The notes: generated by a model not told the origin, from the letters alone. Positions 57,501-61,934 are shown, counted from the first letter of the stretch. The stretch is DNA of 64,000 bases from Gimesia aquarii (GCF_007748195.1 NZ_CP037920.1:4043800-4107799); one strand, 5' to 3'. Program-made: numbers and translations.

Positions 57501-60082
57501 AGTAATAAGGCCCCAGTGGGGTTAATAAAAGTCAGCACCTCACCAGCAGTCGAATTGATTGTAGTCTGACCGCTTCCCGCATCGGTAATCGTTACCGTTT
57601 CACTGGCACCACTATAGTTTAAAGTGACATTGGTTGCGTTGACTGAAGAGGTAATCGGTTCTAAGCCTGTATAAGTCAGAAAATCAGTCATGGATGCATT
57701 CAAGCGAATTCGTCCATCGCTGGCATTATCAAAATGGTAACCCATTGTAGTCAGGCTGCCGCCAGTAAAATTCAAGGCATCATTCCCGCTGGTACCTCCA
57801 TTGAAAATAACCTGCAGTGGTGTTGTTTGATCGATGCCGGTTAGATCGACTGTTAAGGTATCATCCTGGCCGGGCTCACCATCAATTACCAGCGGTCCCC
57901 CCAATGCACTTAACGGCGCGTTGTAAAGTACCTCGCTAGTAGTGTCATCCGATAGGATCACGTTCTCACCAACAAGACGTAACGTGTATTGATCGGCAGT
58001 ACCATTTGCGGGGAGCGAAATCTGAGGAGTGGAATCTTCGACAACAATTGCCACATCGTTTCCGTCACCACCCTGGTAAGTCAAGAATGCACTCTGTCCG
58101 GTAACTCCCAGGAAATCTGTGAATTCATAACCTTCGGAAAGTCTGGTTAGTGTACCATCAAGAAAAAAAGTTCCACTAATCGGATCTGTTCCATCATTTT
58201 GAATCAACAGGAACTGATCTCCTTCCAGGGGAGTATAGAAGTCAGAAAGCTTTAAGAACGCATCATTGATCGAAACCACACCATTCACAACCAGCTGATC
58301 ATAGCTAGTTCCTGCAACGTTTCCCGCAATTTGGAATTCAACACTGTCACCAAAGTCGAGGCTCAAATCGCCGTTGATAATTACCTGAGCAGCGGTATTT
58401 CCAGGGACTAACGAGACTTGTTTATTAGCACCAGTCGTTGTTGCATTGACATTTCCGCTATAGGTTCCAGTCGCGATGTGTATCGTACCACCGTCGGCAA
58501 CATTGTTGATGGCTTCCTGAATTGTTGCAAAGGCATCAAACCCAAATTCAGTAGCTCCTCCAGGGCCATCCGGATCCTGACCAGTAATTGGATTACTGAA
58601 ATTGTCATCGACATACACTATTGAAGGAAGAGTCGCGCCAAAAGCATAAGCCACACCACTGTCAACAGCGCCAATTGCACCACCGTAGTTGTAAATAGTT
58701 TTGGCTGCTCCAACAACGATTGATTCTCCACTAATATCAACACTAGAAGCAAAAAGATTGTTCGCCTGGGCAGCAGGATCAGAAATTTTCTGCTCGGTCG
58801 CAGACGCCCATCCACCAGAACCATCATAGATATATACGGCCCCGAGATCATTATCTGCCTGGCGAGCACCTATTACGATATAATCTCCATCAATCGAGGA
58901 AGATATTCCAAATTGGTCACCTGACATCGCATCAGAGGCTGTTAAGCGTGTGAGTAGAGTAGGGGTAGCCCAACCAGCCGAACCATCGTAGACATAAGCT
59001 GCTCCACCACCTGATTCAAGCCAAGAACCGATGACTGCAATGTTCCCATCAATGGCAACCGACTGACCAAATTGGCCATTATTGGTTGAGGTAAGTTTGA
59101 CTGTTTCATCCCAGGTATCATCTGAAATATCACCGAGCAAAGTTTGATCATTCCGCTCAAAGATATAAACGGCACCGCTATTACCAGCCAGAGTATCGTC
59201 CAGAGGTGTACCCACCAAAATCGTGTTACCATTGATTGTTGCAGATGTCCCAAAATTAGCACCCACAACTGCGTCAGAAGCTGTTAGTGCTGAAACAGTC
59301 ACAGTACTCCAACTATCATCAGTATCAAAAACGTAAACTGAACCGCTAGCATCCCCACCAATGTCATCAAACCTTGCTGTCACGATGGCCGTGCTGCCAC
59401 TTATAGAAACATGAGTTCCAAAACCCTCATCATCAGTTCCCGGAGCACCTGTCAGGCTTAATGGTCTGGAAAGACTTTTTGTATGAACCCACACATCATC
59501 AGTCAGATTTGCAGGAGTCACACTGGGATCAGTGCGAGTATAGATATAAGCAGAACCATATGTATCCCCGTCGCGTGCAAGTCTAGCACTGATGATGATT
59601 GAATCCCCATCGATATCAACTGAGCTACCGAATAGATTGTTATATGGGCCTGAGCGGTTAGTGGGGTCTAAGGGATCTACTGGAACAGGAGAAAGAATCG
59701 TTGAATGGAAATCCCAAGTATCGTCTCCTTCGATACCGGGTGTACCAGTATCATTTCGCGAATAAAGATAAACGGCTCCCGCACCAGCGCCATTCGCATT
59801 GTTATCAAACACCGCTCCGACCACCATCCAATCACCATCAACGGCGACTGAGTTACCGGTGTTATCAAAACTTCCGGGAGTCACAGCAGGATCAGGAAGC
59901 AACTCACTCTGTAAACCAAATGTGGTCAACAGTGTGCGATCTTCCAGAACTTCCGTTGTAGAAATTTGATTGTTGACTGCGGCTTGCCAGCGCCGTCTGA
60001 TTGTACGTCGTTCACGTGAGCGAAAAGCAGGGCGTTGTTTAATATGAGTGGAGAGCTTCTTGAGCCAGTTTGTAAGTAGCAT
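36512..60082 (-). CDS. Giant mosaic surface protein (7,856 aa)
   Basis: One uninterrupted frame of 23.6 kb. Approximate residues: basic N-terminus with L-E-D-R-T-L-L (46-52, LEPR-XLL-like, no classical signal peptide); FG-GAP propeller (55-485); beta-helix (490-600); diverged module (810-1220); tandem 627-residue modules (1220-3370); NosD-like beta-helix (3370-3890); sialidase-like stretch with S-N-D-G-G-Q-T-W (3900-4200); long beta-helix (4285-5028); diverged module (5028-5585); linker domains (5585-6195); RTX-like G-G-x-G-N-D repeats (6195-6330); five golvesin-like and four choice-of-anchor-D-like domains (6450-7685); metzincin-like domain (7700-7856). It should be a surface adhesin or matrix protein. 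Low Cys and high Asp/Thr/Gly/Asn fit calcium binding. Export route unknown; no secretion genes are adjacent. Confidence 0.92.
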   Translation of the reverse strand: MLLTNWLKKLSTHIKQRPAFRSRERRTIRRRWQAAVNNQISTTEVLEDRTLLTTFGLQSELLPDPAVTPGSFDNTGNSVAVDGDWMVVGAVFDNNANGAGAGAVYLYSRNDTGTPGIEGDDTWDFHSTILSPVPVDPLDPTNRSGPYNNLFGSSVDIDGDSIIISARLARDGDTYGSAYIYTRTDPSVTPANLTDDVWVHTKSLSRPLSLTGAPGTDDEGFGTHVSISGSTAIVTARFDDIGGDASGSVYVFDTDDSWSTVTVSALTASDAVVGANFGTSATINGNTILVGTPLDDTLAGNSGAVYIFERNDQTLLGDISDDTWDETVKLTSTNNGQFGQSVAIDGNIAVIGSWLESGGGAAYVYDGSAGWATPTLLTRLTASDAMSGDQFGISSSIDGDYIVIGARQADNDLGAVYIYDGSGGWASATEQKISDPAAQANNLFASSVDISGESIVVGAAKTIYNYGGAIGAVDSGVAYAFGATLPSIVYVDDNFSNPITGQDPDGPGGATEFGFDAFATIQEAINNVADGGTIHIATGTYSGNVNATTTGANKQVSLVPGNTAAQVIINGDLSLDFGDSVEFQIAGNVAGTSYDQLVVNGVVSINDAFLKLSDFYTPLEGDQFLLIQNDGTDPISGTFFLDGTLTRLSEGYEFTDFLGVTGQSAFLTYQGGDGNDVAIVVEDSTPQISLPANGTADQYTLRLVGENVILSDDTTSEVLYNAPLSALGGPLVIDGEPGQDDTLTVDLTGIDQTTPLQVIFNGGTSGNDALNFTGGSLTTMGYHFDNASDGRIRLNASMTDFLTYTGLEPITSSVNATNVTLNYSGASETVTITDAGSGQTTINSTAGEVLTFINPTGALLLDSGAGNDIINIDSLAANYSAELRIVGGADDDTLNVNSALSLANDKLLLLTAESINLNGGSITTNGFVWQSFHGDVTLGADTVINNIGGDAVFFDFTVDGNFALDVSSGGNIIFYDDVTVASLVANAGGLVGQVAGSINTGSADIEITAGTDVGLTNVTTTGEVHITALTGAILDNSAAETSNINANSAALRAETNIAGFADATLDIDVNTLSAISALGDINISNTGALEIGTVDSLSGISAVNGEVIVTTASPLTVNQNVTGESVVLTATDGALSGDNLIINADVTSTVSDITLNAGDDFTLSAVASLSANTTVNINVDPSTGDPDLSGSSVDVLGGISATGTTITGGDDADTFNITPSVNSSINVLGGDPAVSPGDTLTYLTPAGQTTTLTPSGADGGTISVTGGYQAVSFDEIENLTMDANANLIVNGTSGDDVLTITATNSNSGSYQLNGGPTVNFSSITDFTFNGLNGNDRLVINNPAGGLFDPFNGITFNGGTGGETTGDTLEILGGTATTVEHRFVNDSDGSVFYDGEGTATITYIGLEPVIDTVVAVDRIFSYSDTAETITVSDAGPAGQTLIDSTLGESVSFVSPTGSFTINSGGGNDIIEVNSLDATFNANITIDGQADNDRVDLAGGLDLGSGNSTIYAESVRVNGAVTTTGNVDIDTLISVVFAADGSISAGAGNIDLSGRVISLGQVVTTGDVSVTATLGAITDVNGTDNNITAHRAAIRAAQRIGESLDHLNTQVDTIAVSTQANGLYIWNDGDLTIGTVDGLVGATATGTFLNMRAYGAITVDAPVFAGFTQLHTIDSAAAGEDLNVNANVTSTLGVVSFYVGDNVNVASGVTVDSANTLNFYLDNDNADVGVGSTAELNGTFRSDPTFDIRVFGDDDNDVLQIDSNGGTVADGGTLDGFETDLFVNLAGGNDTLMLDDSGDTTGDTIAITNTGTGQGYVNGAGLVDFQFIGMESIALATSSAADDITVSPNLTTAFNIVGGDPAVSPGDTLTYLTPAGQTTTLTPSGADGGTISVTGGYQAVSFDEIENLTMDANANLIVNGTAGNDVLTITATNSNSGTYQLNSGPIVNFSNITDFAFNGLDGDDRLVINNSAGGLFDPLNGITFNGGTGGETTGDTLEILGGTATTVEHRFVNDSDGSVFYDGEGTATITYIGLEPVIDTVVAADRIFSFLGGNETITLSDDGDVGDGESTIDSTLGESVTFTNPTNSLTINSNIGGDTVEIHGLDTTFDADLTVNAGSDDSITTTTVDIGSGDVDFDTGTVNVNDAFTTSGSVNIDAGTSILFAAGGSIHADTSRIDLTAGTDVALGQVSTTGEVTVTATTGAITNANAATNNITADRVAFRSNGVIGLHADHLELQVNTLAALAVGEISIYNTGDLNIDIVDGLSGITTDDFIILYNYGSTVINQDISARYMSLRHLDTLTAGRDTTINANITSTGSVLGHITIQAGDNLTVSSGATLNAATSMTLVIATSAVDLSGSVANLNGTLIADTKITVIGNGTNDTVIIDGNGGAINDGGTTDGIQTPLFSFVGHSFSDQDTLIIDNSGDLTGDTIHVTSTTSGSGSVTGLGASEFAFEFLENLTLFTGTGADDITVAPNMTTAINITGGNPITSPGDTLTYLTPAGQTSTLTAIGLDGGTIAATGGYQDVVYDEIESSTLVGSVAVDGTAGDDVLTITATNSNSGSYQLNSGPIVNFSNVTDFVFNGLEGDDQLIINNPVSGLFDPANGITFNGGTGGETTGDTLEILGGTATTVEHRFVNDSDGSVFYDSEGTATITYTGLEPVIDTVVAVDRLFSYSDAAETITVSDAGPAGQTLIDSTLGESVSFVSPTGSFTINSGGGNDIIEVNSFDATFNANITIDGQADNDRVDLAGGLDLGSGNSTIYAESVRVNGAVTTTGNVDIDTLISVVFSADGSISAGAGNIDLSGRVISLGQVVTTGDVSVTATLGAITDVNGTDNNITAHRAAIRAAQRIGESLDHINTQVDLIAVTSQNDNLYIWNDGDFTIGTVDGLVGATAASGIANIRAYGAITVNSAISALVSQLHTIDSASAGEDIHVNADITSTSGVVSFYVGDNINVASGVTVDSANTLSFYLDNDNADVGVGSTAELNGTFRSDPTFDIRVFGDADNDVLQIDSNGGTVADGGTLDGFETDLFVNLAGGNDTLILDDSGDTTGDTIAITNAGTGQGYVNGAGLVDFRFIGMESISLATSSAADDITVSPNLTTAFNIVGGDPAVSPGDTLTYLTPAGQTTTLTPSGADGGTISVTGGYQAVSFDEIENLTMDANANLIVNGTSGDDVLTITATNSNSGSYQLNGGPTVNFASITDFTFNGLNGNDRLVINNSAGGLFDPLNGITFNGGTGGETTGDTLEILGGTATTVEHRFVNDSDGSVFYDGEGTATITYIGLEPVIDTVVAVDRIFSFSGANETITVSDAGIAGRTLIDSTFGESVSFLNPTGSFIINAGGGNDIINIDSLDANFTAPLTINGEGDNDTINVNSAISFDTGNNIEFNAETIEVANGVTITATGIALNATTVELDGDLISSNVSGSATTVSVLGATGGADIQDAIDVAGNGATINISAGIYSPASTITVSQSVTIQGPQAGVDPRPGSGSTRDHTDATTEAIIDGGGALSRIFLIDADNVTLDGLVITNGTGDLIRSSNGVSQAVVQYNIIHNSSGDEGVQLAQTSNSSIQYNYIFDTAGDGANFAESSNGNISFNELNNIRSVNGAIYVYDSEAITIEGNLLDLDHLNLNDGIKVIDDIGADTTTTYIINNVVIDSLQDGINVDRSNVVISGNDISGSTSENGVIYVSGTADNVQITNNSIHDNLASVTAGQTNYAIRIGKAVTNLPTNVVIRDNSIVNNEALIFFQQDSQTNLDANRNWWGTADYTVIAAGIVGVVDGLGQTNGQIDFSTILTSGTDTDGTAPGFQPDTSDLIVHALGGEPSTGNRIQNAIDQVDDGGTIEIQPGTYIGDITVGRGITLSGTPDIQGTITVTDGATLAPGFSPGIILSNGLNILGETFELNNINLGSFTQLDVGPGEDLRYVESVQGENILFWRGSAGELRRATYTWNGTNLVLGAITSPTGLTSGDHASILNLGGGVLEGYFHPGGPSATGQFHAISNDGGQTWINETLITYPFSTPGIGSDSGTTGGGGIIEINGERRIYAQNNFGDIVLWTAATGNSGPLTNIGALIDGSTGDFQNQSPSGDAIGLSSGQTLYLYVDGEGSESTLGAIGALIVDASGLVITSQIDNFISVSDAALTSAGLTSLDEMTIGAVQIVSNTITGVLMINGDSVSNGTNEDLFYAPITISTNTIPPGSLDIEINGTTPGTEHDQVDVTGTVMIGAGATLNLSGSHIPIFGDSFTIINNDGVDPVVGEFSGLPDDSAFVFNGVTLVIDYNGGDGNDVVLVQSIASLPEVFVNDDFTGPNGTIIVDADPNTVGNQAATIGINAFATIQEGVDAVAIGGTVHITDQTGDAGTYAENVTITKDITLRGTSGVDGDVTITPPGGDGITVSAAATSATIENLTVTGTTGVGILLLGLTGDVFLTNVTSTFNDIGVVASNVNNFTDIDGTYQSNNNGGILVEDITNNVTLTRTLLEDNNADGDPQGEGFTALANLNFNSIGGDLLVEGVIARDSDGTGSAADQLAAFIVGGVGGNATFQDSTGVVQSVLVEGHAFDGIILLGVAGDTNLTNVTSINNGTDPFGLSGPGGAGVAIAFSGSITDTNGNYSGNTNDGFTVFDITGDVRLNRTTLEDNNADDFGPGAGFSGGNIDGNFIAEGVTIRDTDGAGTAASQTDGVVINGISGNITFQDSTGVVQSVTIEGHDEFGVYVEAFTDPASVVTFTNGTYSNNAEDGIHIDFVDGSATFTNVTVENNGGDGLQLFEIFGNVDINGGSFSSNHENGIEIEDTFDVTLTNVTSGSNLHAGIEVTFVDSFSDTDGTYQANEDAGIHLFDILGNVDLTRTILEDNNADDGDFGDGFTAVPDFESVAIGGDLTINGLTARSTNPGITHQTAGVYVEGVDGSVVIDGSTDAITISGNEEEGISLIDVNGDVTLTDVSLTGNTLNSFVGGALVLNIDTTTGNTVDHVEINTLALGGEDHLQHTRGGTVQDIIETANIGTLDIDFDAGDDTVTVVPHSTTIIDLNGGDPTALPGDGLTYVTPVGETATLTPAGSDGGTIASTGGFADVVFDEFESLTLDGPVVVNGTGNDDVLTITATSANSGSFQIVTDGTPGPVFNFSDLTQFTFNGLVGDDTLRIINPGGSLFDPIDGIIFNGGTGGEDGAGDTLEILDGTATTVEYRFVNNSDGSVLYDGEGTATISYTGLEPITSTITNDNVILTYSGANDFIEVFDAGGGQTNVDSTFGESVTFINPTTTFRINSGDGNDSIQVHSLGTGFAADIFIDGQADSDSVGLVTGLDLGSGNTTVEADIVNLLGPVTTTGNVIIDAENSIGSATFGSISAGSGNIDLTAGNNIFLGQLSTTGNVTVTAVTGLISDANTGANNITAGSVALRAFTGIGTGDEIETAVDTLAAASPDGNIEISNTGALEIGTVDGLVGVSAGAGSVNVSAASPLTVAANVTGALPVTLTAGDSAGAGDDLTVNAGVTVESTGANVVLNAGDDFLLSLGGEVIANTTIEINVDPSGGDPDPVGATVDLLGNVDATQTTINGGDDADIFNILPTAGSPITVNGGDPILPGPGDVLNLDFSGLANAPFLTLGATPGSGSFGFIAPDLEQTVDFTSIENVNSGGVPFHLVLDMAASGFEDAAADTIDVQLDAAGTNLLIDVNASNIFSGAAADILSFTVIGSNDDETLNINESPGGLPLFQAAAPAIPGSNGSHLNNAADTLLEDQFNPTTYDADDITIHYDGGDGTDAINVNFATAHNAAYFSDNIDSLGSGNIVAATPLGTDIDLGLSFGAVEGVGINGAGGGLRVDASSTPLTTTVNIDDDGVAGDGVSQITANGGFTNMVFSGFQGLQVVSGTGAELIDLIALDSATTLTQIELDADDVFAADDTANDTIRVRTTPPGTVTDINILAGLGDDLIQMFSNLDSVNNIHAAITVDGEGGNDTLTVIDSGDGTGDTFEVTSTTVDGLSGTPGSTDVTFANIDDLNVTGTGGNDTINVNLTTQEDLNNVTINGFGGDDDFFLQNSTPAGVDTRLNGDAGEDNFIFLASNVLNGFIDGGGDLDLLDYSGYTPVVHVALSGLGTIDGFQGRENNGSILGTGVASLGFDNIDDVEGTAGVDTLQGPDLNNYWGITGNDEGFLIADRPNLMNGRPTTAGDAIATPPEQRIDFTMFENLIGGNQQDRFDVSDGAGLTGTLDGALGNDSLDYRDFTTGVTVDLFAGTATNIGGGLVAGTGGGDDDNSIENVFGGDGNDNITGDNDNNILGDGFGNDNLDGGGNGVGSENGGNDVFLMEPGAGGSQDVITDIHGNDTIDFRFASQGIIFDVDIINTPQDVFGGNTIELRQIQPQQPDTNPSFMENIVGSEFNDIIFIDPLSQDGNFPIDGPPVLRSADGRGGIDVLDFDAKGQEVIDTGFSLTADGVGTVQYLNFENVRPFEDTPAFIVDDGDLGFSLGGDWPFHPGGTAAITNGIGFGDDVHSVREESPIGNGPAQAFWEFYGLTPGDYRISVTWPVSTNPTVIGQAATDAPYTIFDGARTDIGTAAVDLGTIDLNQQLEPDDFTADGTVWENLGVFTINSRTLTVMLTNLANGRITADAIRIERVSAGPEIELRDITDAPVPPTIIMDGHQGGINFGATELLTDAVRTFEITNQGSAPLNISNIVVPAGFTTNLVNQAIAPGNTIQFTLTMDSNTFGDRSGIFSFTTDDVDEETFNILLQGSVSNVIIIDDGDTDFSATAGFVSFPDAVNNGAGGFEGDVSGAVPNQPGSTPQPGAETATWTFTGLADGNYRVSTTWSTTPTATNRVDDAPFTLNGGGPIDVDQTVAPSSFVDANGVQWFDLDVSFSVIGGTLTVELTNDANSFPRDHFTLSNGVIADAVRIEYLPEPDIQVTVDGDVVEDDTGVVDFGSTLPGIPIIKTFTVTNLSADPVDVTGLIEFPPGFSIDPTSPFGTDTTPVTLNGGSSVTFTIQFDGGTTGSTFGQISFTTGDEDENPYNFTVMGEARPMTVEITDAEFSTVGSWTGHTPGVVGDPEFLYAGDFFQGGTGANAATWTFDVEPGRYQVVANWYVNPNITTNGVGAASNAPYTIFDNGATVTTVAVDQRTSSDDFLDDGILWEFIGDPVQITSNTLSVQLSDNADGIVYADQIRIYRVVDPVIVVEVGSGLDTQEVADGGAVDFEETIVGAPVIRTFTITNFGERNMALGPINIPAGFSMVAPPGNTNLPPGASTTFSLQMNAATSGSFSGMVSFGVDSTDANPFNFMVSGSASASMIVDNGDLDYTNTGDPWETRTAQVAYIDYFQDDQDLLIGGDLPGVNTATWQFTNLGAGTYQVASHWFQHSNLAPNAQITISGIVGGPITVSLDQRFAPNDFSADGTNWEELGNFQVAAGGTLTVTMSDDGATGHLAADAMRLELIPVGLTAPEIEVRAGATNLTSGASSVDLGTSNFGSSLFQTFTITNTGTATLNLGAITPPAGFVVSTALGTTALAAGQSTTFELEFNGATSTSGALTIANDDADENPFSFTVSATAVNSLIIDDGDAGFTSGGDYFASGAVAYRGFDSQKMNIGQTGTASWNFTGLVAGTYQVSATWDGHPLRDTGVDYDVTSSGVGGGAIAINQRIDPNDFNAEGSNWEILGTVTIGAGGSITVTLNDTAVDGSILADAIRIERTGPLQATSSVANSGAPVLTQADLNSVRDAALSYWTATGISAAELERLQSISFVLADLPDTMLGGATSTTIMIDINAAGHGWFVDDTPFDHSEFTEDANGGLTANEESDAFGRMDLLTVVLHEFGHTLGYADLDADEAGHDLMSESLGESLRRLPVIEEAADTSDVDDFFSSIVDGDNPLLN
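36515..36990 (-). other. C-terminal metzincin-like protease domain
   Basis: The last 160 residues contain V-V-L-H7796-E-F-G-H-T-L-G-Y-A-D-L-D, the HExxHxxGxxD zinc site with Asp as third ligand, and D-L-M-S-E-S-L about 10 residues later, a likely Met-turn. Upstream T-I-M-I-D-I-N-A-A-G-H-G-W-F and D-L-L-T-V fit a matrixin-like fold seen at the end of large bacterial surface proteins. Activity could be self-processing or matrix turnover (inference). Confidence 0.75.
37030..40740 (-). repeat. Alternating golvesin-like / choice-of-anchor-D-like domains
   Basis: Five golvesin-like domains, most starting I-x-D-D/N-G-D and ending with A-D-A-I/M-R-I/L-E, near 40740, 39895, 39040, 38255 and 37470. 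Each has the pattern T-W-x-F-T-x-L-x-x-G-x-Y-x-V. Between them are four immunoglobulin-like domains with F-x-I-T-N and P-A-G-F (choice-of-anchor-D-like). The repeat period is about 800 bp and copies are clearly diverged. Confidence 0.75.
41100..41500 (-). repeat. RTX-like calcium-binding repeats
   Basis: The translated frame reads G-G-D-G-N-D-N-I-T-G-D-N-D-N-N-I-L-G-D-G-F and related units, the nonapeptide type of type I-secreted proteins. Only about six units are recognisable, mixed with Gly/Asp-rich spacers. RTX repeats usually go with type I secretion; no such transporter lies in the window. Confidence 0.7.
43330..45010 (-). repeat. Diverged fifth copy of the 627-aa module
   Basis: The same order of motifs as in the tandem array (G-G-D-P-x-x-x-P-G-D, then T-L-T-P, then F-N-G-G-T-G-G-E, then G-T-A-T-T-V-E, then I-S-N-T-G-A-L-E-I-G-T-V-D) appears once more, separated from the array by about 5 kb of beta-helix and sialidase-like sequence. 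It is far more diverged at DNA level. Confidence 0.75.
50590..52071 (-). repeat. Near-identical copy pair, member 1
   Basis: This stretch is nearly identical to 54352-55833, 3,762 bp (two modules) away, whereas the module between them (52640-53950) differs strongly. Short antisense frames are reproduced at the same offset in both, which confirms the DNA-level duplication. Confidence 0.8.
54352..55833 (-). repeat. Near-identical copy pair, member 2
   Basis: Partner of 50590-52071 at a distance of 3,762 bp. Differences are scattered single bases plus one less similar patch near 55010-55270. The pair shows that the array grew by duplication of a two-module unit. Confidence 0.8.
58625..59925 (-). 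repeat. FG-GAP (integrin-alpha-like) propeller region
   Basis: About seven repeats with F-G-x-S-V-x-I-D-G-D, V-V/I-G and G-A-V/A-Y-I/V-Y, for example near residues 70, 140, 220, 275, 340, 400 and 440 of the giant protein. Such propellers bind calcium and often mediate adhesion. Confidence 0.8.
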
Positions 60083-60495
60083 CCTGTCATTCTTTCATTA
60101 GTTAATTGAAGACTCAGAGGAGGTAAATTGCTTCGCCGTTAGGTAGGGTAATTTGATAGTAGGCGCGTTTGCAGTAATATTAGCAAACAAGGGACTGATT
60201 CTTCGTTTGCGCAATCTACCTAGTGTTACTTTAACCAGTAAAGCTAACTAAACAGAGACTCTCTTTCCATTGATTTAGACTCATATTCTTCCTTTTTTAA
60301 CAATTTTACCAAATATTTGATCTTACCCAAAACAGGACTTGACTGCACTAAAACGACTTAATAGACAAAGAAATCAGAAGAAATACGTCCAGATATCGTA
60401 GAAGAACATCCAATTTTTTCACCAGATGAAACTGGACTAAGAAAAAATCGATGCATAAAAGAGGGAGGCGTTGGATCAAGCTTTGGACTTTTAAA
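60083..60495. other. Intergenic region upstream of the giant gene
   Basis: 413 bp between two - strand genes. AT-rich and without ORFs. It contains an interrupted inverted repeat GTTTGC (60167-60172) and GCAAAC (60183-60188) with AT-rich middle, 85 bp before the giant gene's ATG, which could be an operator. A purine-rich GAAAG lies about 11-15 nt before the ATG as the only Shine-Dalgarno candidate. No clear terminator for the PQQ lipoprotein gene. Confidence 0.35.
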
Positions 60496-61818
60496 CTACT
60501 CGGCCGGTACAGACACCTGGCCGATGCAGACAAGTTCTTCCTGCCGTTTACCGTCTGACTGTTTTCCAATTCTTAGAAACAGCTGACCATCAGAAACTGC
60601 AGGGCTGGCGTAGCAATCATCGCCGAGCTTGTTAATGGCGACTTCTTGATAACCATTAGCGTTCGCTTCGAAAACAAACGTGTCCCCTAAAAGATTAGAT
60701 ACATAGATCAATCCGTTGCAGAGAATCGGTGAAGCACTGAAAGAACCACGCATTCGATTTTTCCAGAGCACGTCACCTGTCTCTGTGGACCAGCAGTAGG
60801 CAATTCCATCATCTGTAATTCCATAAAGTTGACTGCCATCCACCAACATCGATGGTTCATAGATCTTCGTTTTATCAGACCAGAGCAGTTTACCGTCAGC
60901 AGACAAACAGACGGTCTCACGTTTGGGGTAACCGCCACTGGCAAAAATTCGATCCTTCGTCGTGACAATCGTTCCACAAGTCGCTTCAGCCAGACAGGGA
61001 GTACTCCAATTAAGTTTTCCCGTCGATGGATCATAGCTGGCGACCTGATCACAACCGCTGATCAGTAATTGATCGCGTCCGCCTACATCTGCAACTACAG
61101 GACTTGAATAAGTACTGATTGCAGGGCGAGCGATGCGCCAGGCAATCTTTCCTGATTTCCGATCCAAGGCGGCAATGTAGCCTCCACCACGATTATCCGC
61201 GGCAATAATCACGAATGACTTATAAAGCAGTGGTGAAGGGGCGTAGCCAAATTTGGAATTGAAGGCTCCCAATTCTTGCTGCCAAAGTTGCTTGCCCTCT
61301 AAATCGAGAGCCGTTGCAATAATCTTACCGGAATTGAAAAAGACGGCATAAATGTGGTCGCCATCACATAAAACGGTTCCATTCGCATTGGTTCCCTTTT
61401 TGTGTAATTCCCTCGGTGAAGGAAATCCACCCTCATGAACCACAGACTCCCAACGAACTGTTCCATCGGCACGATTCAAGGCCATGACCATCTGCTGCTG
61501 ACTTTGGTCATCAGCGGTTGCCAGTAAAACCAGGTCATCAACGACAATAGGAGAACTATGCCCCCGCCCGGGAATGTCTGTTCTCCAGATGATATTCGTT
61601 GTTTCATTCCATTGAGTCGGCAATTCTTGATCTGGGGCGATGCCATTCTGCTGAGGTCCACGCCAGCCCGGCCATGCAGTGGAAAGATCAGTCACATCAC
61701 TTTCATCCAGAGCAATGCCACTTGATTTTACTGAAACTTCTTCCACAGGAGTCGTTTTCGTACACCCGGCAAGGAGCAACATCCCAACTAGAAACAATCG
61801 ATTACAATATCGCATCAT
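60496..61818 (-). CDS. PQQ-like beta-propeller lipoprotein
   Basis: The ATG at 61818 is preferred: GGAGG lies 9 nt upstream, while an in-frame ATG at 61827 directly abuts that GGAGG. Lipobox L-L-L-A-G-C. The mature protein starts W-P-G-W-R-G-P-Q-Q-N-G, the usual entry of planctomycete PQQ propellers, and shows blades with A-D-G-T-V-R-W, L-E-G-K-Q-L-W, K-S-G-K-I-A-W-R, S-T-G-K-L-N-W and E-T-G-D-V-L-W. BamB-like lipid-anchored propeller, probably in the outer or cytoplasmic membrane periplasmic face. It lies upstream of the giant surface-protein gene (413-bp gap), so a link with outer-membrane assembly is conceivable but unproven. Confidence 0.88.
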   Translation of the reverse strand: MMRYCNRLFLVGMLLLAGCTKTTPVEEVSVKSSGIALDESDVTDLSTAWPGWRGPQQNGIAPDQELPTQWNETTNIIWRTDIPGRGHSSPIVVDDLVLLATADDQSQQQMVMALNRADGTVRWESVVHEGGFPSPRELHKKGTNANGTVLCDGDHIYAVFFNSGKIIATALDLEGKQLWQQELGAFNSKFGYAPSPLLYKSFVIIAADNRGGGYIAALDRKSGKIAWRIARPAISTYSSPVVADVGGRDQLLISGCDQVASYDPSTGKLNWSTPCLAEATCGTIVTTKDRIFASGGYPKRETVCLSADGKLLWSDKTKIYEPSMLVDGSQLYGITDDGIAYCWSTETGDVLWKNRMRGSFSASPILCNGLIYVSNLLGDTFVFEANANGYQEVAINKLGDDCYASPAVSDGQLFLRIGKQSDGKRQEELVCIGQVSVPAE

Positions 61819-61934
61819 GTAGAGCATCCTCCCTGAACAGCCCCTGTCTGGAATGTTGAACCATCTGTAACACCAGTAAAAATATTCGGCCTCACGCTTA
61901 GAACGAGTGCTAATTCTAAGGCGCTGCTTAATTT

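Larger units (their letters stand above)
49980..57700 (-). repeat. Tandem array of about 1,881-bp modules
   Basis: The same landmark (GATCGACGGC or a one- or two-base variant) falls at 50191, 52072, 53953 and 55834, exactly 1,881 bp (627 codons) apart. A second landmark (GAGATAGG) falls at 50711, 52586, 54473 and 56354, so the copy at 52072 has a 6-bp deletion compensated later. The 600-bp cores are close to identical in the copies at 50191, 53953 and 55834. The flanks up to 57700 and down to 49980 hold partial, diverged copies. All indels keep frame. Confidence 0.88.
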
